Below, in pieces: positions 60,370 through 64,000 of a DNA stretch of 64,000 nucleotides. Numbering within the stretch: the first letter of the stretch is position 1; the number at the start of each line of letters is the position of its first letter. A program made the position numbers and the translations under genes. The notes beneath the pieces are model-generated. The model was not told where the DNA came from, ran no database searches, and saw only the letters and a list, made by a program, of their open reading frames with translations. Source of the stretch: Clostridiales bacterium (lineage in GTDB: Bacteria > Bacillota > Clostridia > Lachnospirales > Lachnospiraceae); contig JAATFT010000033.1 in assembly GCA_015655075.1 (NCBI GenBank), positions 1-64,000 on the forward strand, written 5' to 3'.

Positions 60370-60506
60370 GTGTACTGTATCATTGACATCTTGACAAACA
60401 ACTTGCCTTCCTTTCCATCTGCTGCGTTGTCGTCAATTATTCCTCTGCCTTGCAAGCTGAAGATGAATTCTTCGTTATTTGTCTAAGCATCAATGATACA
60501 GCATAC
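60370..60506. repeat. Possible TIR element upstream of the SH3/glucosaminidase gene
   Basis: GTGTACTGTATCATTGACAT at the left end and GTATGCTGTATCATTGATGC (inverted) at the right end form imperfect terminal inverted repeats of about 30 bp around a 77-bp core with no ORF. Could be a degraded mobile repeat. The flanks 60217-60369 and 60507-60660 show nothing beyond a weak TTTCGG-N17-TATAAA promoter near 60570. Confidence 0.45.
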
Positions 60507-60667
60507 GATTCAGCCGTTGTTACCTGCAGGCAATTTTCATAGTTTTACAGAATATGCGCAAAGTATTTTTCGGAATAATACGATATATGTTATAAAAGGT
60601 TAAATTTAATTTTCCGGGTATGCCAAACCGGCAGGGTTAACTTGAGAACCTCAGGAGGAAGCAGGAA

Positions 60668-62968
60668 ATGAAAAAAAGTACATTAGGCAAGTGGATTGTT
60701 ATAATACTAAGTCTGGTAATAATATACCCTCAGGGAATTGCATTAAAATCAACAGGGGCAATTGCCGCGACTTCCGGCACGGTCACGGCGGCAAGTTTGA
60801 ATGTGCGTTCAGGGCCGGGAACCAATTATGATAAAGTCCAGGTGAATGGAAGTAACGCCTATCTGAAAAAGGGTGATAAATTAACAATTATAGGTACAAA
60901 AAGCGGATGGTATAAAATATCCTTTACCTTTAGCGGGAAAAAATTACAGGGATATGTAATGGATGATTATGTTAAAATAACGGGCACCACATCGCCCACC
61001 GCCACAGCAAAATCCACGGCCACTCCCACTCCCACTCCTGCCGCTGCTGCTTCAACGGGAAAGGTGGTATCGGATTTTAAAATTGCAGGAAGCGTAACCG
61101 CCACCAACTTAAATGTGCGTCAGAAGCCGTCTACCACAAGTACGAAAATTGTCTCTATTCCTAAAAAACAAAAGGTGACCGTACTCAATGAAGTAATGTC
61201 CGGAACGAAAAAGTGGTATCGGATCACTACTAAAGTAAACAATAAATCAAAAACCGGTTATGTATTAAGCGACTATATTAAATTGACTCTTTCCTCCGGC
61301 ATTAAGGCTGCCGTCAACAGTAAGACCAAGGTCAAATTAAGAACCGGTGCCGGCGCCAGTTATAAATATCTTACCAATAAGAAAGGGAGTACCATATCTT
61401 TAAGTAATAAGAAAGCAGTGACAATAACGAAAGAGGTAACGGATTCCAAAGGCAAAAAGTGGTTTAAGGTATCCTTTACGGTAAGCAGTGTAAGCTACAG
61501 CGGATATATCTTAGCAAATCAGGTTTTAATAAAGTCCACGGCGGCGACGGCAACTCCCACTCCCACACCGACCGCAACGCCCAAACCCAGCGCAACGGTT
61601 AAGCCAACGGCAACGCCCACGCCGGCCGTAACAGCAACCCCGACGCCGACAGGCAGTGTAACTCCCACACCTACCTCGTCGGATGTACTTACCGATGAAG
61701 AATTTGAATCAAAGATGGACAGTGAAGGATTTCCTGAAAGTTATAAACCTTATTTAAGGGATATGCATCAGATACATCCAAGCTGGGTCTTTGAGGCATT
61801 TCAGACGGGGCTTGACTGGGATACGGCAATTCAAAAAGAGAGCGTACTGGGGGTCAACTTAATTTCTAATGGAAAAAGCGTGGAATGGAAATCCTTAGAG
61901 TCGGGGGCTTATAACTGGGCGACAGACAGCTTTATCCCCTTTGACGGGTCTACCTGGGTCACTTCTTCAAAGGCTGCACTGGAATATTACATGGACCCGA
62001 GAAATTTTTTGAGTGAGAAAGGAATTTTTCAATTTGAGCTCCTTACCTATAAAAGTGAATATCAGGACTTAACCGGAGTGGAAGGAATCCTTTATAACAC
62101 TCCCTTATATAACGCTTCTTATTCTTATGAGGATGATTCCGGGAAAACGGTGGAACATACCTATTCGGAAACCTTTATGAATGCGGCTGAATATTCCGGA
62201 GTCAGTCCGTACCATTTAGCCAGCAGGGTTAAACAGGAGGTGGTTACGGGAACGACCACTTTAAGTTCCAGTGTGTCGGGAGCCGTTTCCGGTCTGGAGG
62301 GATTATATAATTTCTATAATATCGGAGCATACAACAGCACCACTGCAGGAGGCGCCGTAGCCAACGGATTAAAATACGCCAAGAACGGTACCACAAACCA
62401 GACCTTAAACGCACTATACTTAATACCCTGGGACAATCCTTATGATTCCATTGTAGGCGGCGCTTACATAATCGGAAGTAATTATATTAAAAGAGGCCAG
62501 GATACCACATATCTGCAGAAATTCAATATGACACCGACTTCCACCTATTCCCACCAATATATGGCGAATATTGAAGCTCCCAATGCAGAATCCAAAAAAA
62601 CATTTGATGCATATAGTGTAATGGAAGATATTCCTATTGTATTCAGTATACCGGTATATGAAGATATGCCGGAAACAGCTTCACCCATACCGGAAACGGC
62701 ATATAATCCCAATAATTGGCTAAAAACTTTAAAAGTGGACGGTTACAGCTTAACTCCGACTTTTGACTTAAAAAAAGATCAGACTTATTCCGTAATAGTT
62801 GAATCGGATATCTCAGAAATTAATGTTACTGCAACTGCAGTCAGCAAAAAAGCCAGTATATCCGGTACCGGATGTATTTCCTTGGATGAAGGAAATAATG
62901 AAATTGTTATTAAAGTCACGGCAGAAAACGGTGATATAAGGGAATATCTGATTAATGTTGTGAGATAA
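60668..62968 (+). CDS. Secreted SH3b/glucosaminidase cell-wall hydrolase
   Basis: A 766-residue secreted protein. Signal peptide (1 to about 34), three SH3b domains (about 36-104, 138-206, 212-290; motifs LNVRSGPGTNYDK and LNVRQKPSTTSTK), a Thr/Pro-rich linker (about 293-340, TATPTPTPTATPKP), a glucosaminidase domain (about 350-620; GLYNFYNIGAYNSTT), and a C-terminal cadherin-like beta-sandwich domain (about 685-766). Glucosaminidases cleave the glycan strands of peptidoglycan; SH3b domains target the enzyme to the wall. AGGAGG before the ATG. Confidence 0.9.
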   Translation: MKKSTLGKWIVIILSLVIIYPQGIALKSTGAIAATSGTVTAASLNVRSGPGTNYDKVQVNGSNAYLKKGDKLTIIGTKSGWYKISFTFSGKKLQGYVMDDYVKITGTTSPTATAKSTATPTPTPAAAASTGKVVSDFKIAGSVTATNLNVRQKPSTTSTKIVSIPKKQKVTVLNEVMSGTKKWYRITTKVNNKSKTGYVLSDYIKLTLSSGIKAAVNSKTKVKLRTGAGASYKYLTNKKGSTISLSNKKAVTITKEVTDSKGKKWFKVSFTVSSVSYSGYILANQVLIKSTAATATPTPTPTATPKPSATVKPTATPTPAVTATPTPTGSVTPTPTSSDVLTDEEFESKMDSEGFPESYKPYLRDMHQIHPSWVFEAFQTGLDWDTAIQKESVLGVNLISNGKSVEWKSLESGAYNWATDSFIPFDGSTWVTSSKAALEYYMDPRNFLSEKGIFQFELLTYKSEYQDLTGVEGILYNTPLYNASYSYEDDSGKTVEHTYSETFMNAAEYSGVSPYHLASRVKQEVVTGTTTLSSSVSGAVSGLEGLYNFYNIGAYNSTTAGGAVANGLKYAKNGTTNQTLNALYLIPWDNPYDSIVGGAYIIGSNYIKRGQDTTYLQKFNMTPTSTYSHQYMANIEAPNAESKKTFDAYSVMEDIPIVFSIPVYEDMPETASPIPETAYNPNNWLKTLKVDGYSLTPTFDLKKDQTYSVIVESDISEINVTATAVSKKASISGTGCISLDEGNNEIVIKVTAENGDIREYLINVVR

Positions 62969-63002
62969 AATACAGCGCGGTAGTCTGCAGCAGGATATTT
63001 GG

Positions 63003-63087
63003 ACCTGTCCTAAACTTTGTTAAAAAGCACTTATGATTGAAAAAATTCATATAAGTGCATGAATCAGGGTTAGGACAGGTTCTTTTT
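63003..63087 (+). terminator. Terminator of the SH3/glucosaminidase gene
   Basis: ACCTGTCCTAA pairs with TTAGGACAGGT, then TCTTTTT; inside the loop GCACTTAT pairs with ATAAGTGC. It starts 35 bp after the stop. Confidence 0.75.
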
Positions 63088-63111
63088 ATATGAAAATATT
63101 GAAAGAAAATA

Positions 63112-63120
63112 TGGTATAAT
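63112..63120 (+). promoter_or_regulatory. Extended -10 promoter of the partial cohesin-fold gene
   Basis: TGG-TATAAT (63112-63120) is a TGn-extended -10 with no good -35. The 160-nt leader contains the stem ATCATGAAC/GTTCATGAT (63161-63187), which is otherwise unexplained. Confidence 0.5.
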
Positions 63121-63280
63121 GAAAGCGTAGTGAGGAATTGATTCCGAAGGTCGCAACAAGATCATGAACATGTTTTTAGTTCATGATAGGTACACGTTTT
63201 ATGTTTATCATATAGAGAAAGGAAGCCACATACGGATTTTTCAAATTTATATGTTGTGGCAAATGTAAAGGGGGATACAA

Positions 63281-64000
63281 ATGAAGAATTATAAAAAAAA
63301 TTATAGAAAACAATTCCTTTATGTTTTATTATTAATATTGTTTTTATTGCCTCATTCCATATGTCAGGCCGCCAGTGCAAATTTAACTTTGGGGGCGGAC
63401 ACGGAATCGGCTGTGGTCGGCGATGATATTACAGTAAATCTTTCCATATCCTCGGATGCCATGCTGGGAGATTTTGAAGCATTTATAACATATAATGCAG
63501 ATATACTGGAATTTAAAAATGATGCTTCCTTTATTGCCGGCGGAGAGGGTTTATTAAAGCTGACCGATAAAAATACGGTAAATAAAGAAACTTCCAGAAA
63601 ATATATTATGAGATTTACGGCAAAAGCCATGGGCGTCAGTGAAATAGCCATAAAGGATAAAGCTGAAATATATGATCTGGAGTCGGGGCTTGCCATGTCG
63701 GTGTCCAGCAACCGGCTGGATATCCGTGTATCGGCAGCCAAAACGGCGTCGGATAATGCAAATCTAAAAAGTTTAAAATTAAGTCCAGGTATTTTATCAC
63801 CGGAATTTGATAAGGATATTACCGAATACACGGCTGATTTAAGCTATGAGGATGAAAAACTCATTCTAAGTGCGGTTCCGGAAGATGACAATGCAAAAGT
63901 AACCATTGAAGGTAATGAAAAGCTGATAGTAGGCAATAATAAAATTATGGTAAAAGTAAAGGCGGAATCCGGTGACACAAAGGTATACCGCATTACAGCA
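63281..64000 (+). CDS. Cohesin-fold surface protein (partial, runs off the window)
   Basis: From the ATG at 63281 (AAGGGGG upstream) 240 codons stay open to the end of the window; the ORF track omits it because no stop is reached. A signal peptide (QFLYVLLLILFLLPHSICQA) is followed by a cohesin-type carbohydrate-binding-like domain (about 33-150; VVGDDITVNLSISSDAMLGD, FEAFITYNADILEF) and the start of a cadherin-like beta-sandwich domain (about 158-240; LKSLKLSPGILSPEFDKDIT), the same type that ends the upstream hydrolase. The rest of the protein is unseen. Confidence 0.8.
   Translation, partial: MKNYKKNYRKQFLYVLLLILFLLPHSICQAASANLTLGADTESAVVGDDITVNLSISSDAMLGDFEAFITYNADILEFKNDASFIAGGEGLLKLTDKNTVNKETSRKYIMRFTAKAMGVSEIAIKDKAEIYDLESGLAMSVSSNRLDIRVSAAKTASDNANLKSLKLSPGILSPEFDKDITEYTADLSYEDEKLILSAVPEDDNAKVTIEGNEKLIVGNNKIMVKVKAESGDTKVYRITA

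Noticed and set aside
1-64000. tRNA or rRNA genes
   Set aside because: No T-arm/acceptor pattern with CCA or rRNA segment was found by eye; a tRNA scan would be needed to be sure.

Overview
The window looks like the chromosome of a low-GC, Gram-positive anaerobe of the class Clostridia, most likely Lachnospiraceae. The reasons are AGGAGG-type ribosome binding sites, TTGACA/TATAAT promoters, a Phe T-box, a lone cysteine desulfurase/TtcA pair, a YqeG phosphatase, SpoIID-domain and Ig-like/SH3 surface proteins, and Tn916-type ICE debris. No rRNA, tRNA or CRISPR array was seen. The assignment is inference from gene content, not from a marker comparison.

Layout. 1-1.5 kb: an internally deleted Tn916-family conjugative element (orf23 and orf22 intact, then the 3' end of the orf14/CwlT gene and the 5' end of orf13/TcpC) next to a response-regulator stub. 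1.7-4.0 kb: a GntR(YtrA/YhcF)-controlled ABC exporter with a strongly structured leader. 4.3-8.4 kb: an FtsX/MacB-type ABC exporter divergent from its TetR regulator, plus an integrase scrap. 8.5-11.7 kb: a cysteine desulfurase, a TtcA-like thiolase and queA (sulfur and tRNA modification). 11.7-15.2 kb: aroA-tyrA-aroF (aromatic amino acids) on the minus strand, later complemented by aroK-aroQ at 29-30 kb. 15.7-17.9 kb: an EF-G paralogue. 18.4-25.6 kb: a GntR(FCD)-regulated uptake and catabolic cluster with a ribose-type binding lipoprotein, a cyclase-family hydrolase, a fused ATPase-permease, a second permease and a zinc dehydrogenase. 26-28.2 kb: a decayed oleate hydratase carrying a 157-bp MITE-like insertion, then a class I amidotransferase and an aldose-epimerase-like protein. 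30.5-30.9 kb: a 48-aa ORF and a type I (holin-like) toxin. 31.3-36.5 kb: a GldA/GldF/GldG/DUF4340 ABC system. 36.8-40.9 kb: a SpoIID-domain protein, a YihY protein and a coiled-coil protein. 41-45.2 kb: T-box-pheS-pheT. 45.3-50.8 kb: two tandem paralogous Ig-like surface proteins. 51-53.2 kb: a frameshifted leucine-rich surface protein, VanZ and a small membrane protein. 53.4-56.0 kb: an HD hydrolase and an M29-type aminopeptidase with a long N-terminal extension. 56.3-60.1 kb: purE-purM-purN-purD. 60.7-64 kb: an SH3/glucosaminidase hydrolase and the start of a cohesin-fold surface protein.

The strongest unusual signals are in the non-coding and broken parts. (1) A two-copy, about 150-bp terminal-inverted-repeat element; copy 1 has a 5-bp target duplication, and removing it restores the oleate hydratase reading frame exactly. 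(2) A three-copy intergenic repeat (CGCCGGGGGAT core with flanking hairpins), one copy sitting between the pheS T-box terminator and pheS. (3) An RNA-like leader with three hairpins in front of the GntR-ABC operon, and a similar pre-Shine-Dalgarno motif ahead of gldA. (4) An in-frame 30-bp x 8 tandem repeat in the GldG-like gene. (5) The fused RbsA-RbsC transporter beside a cyclase-family hydrolase. I do not see a clearly new multi-gene defence or biosynthetic system; the closest to undescribed biology are the MITE-like element, the leader RNAs and the transporter/cyclase cluster.
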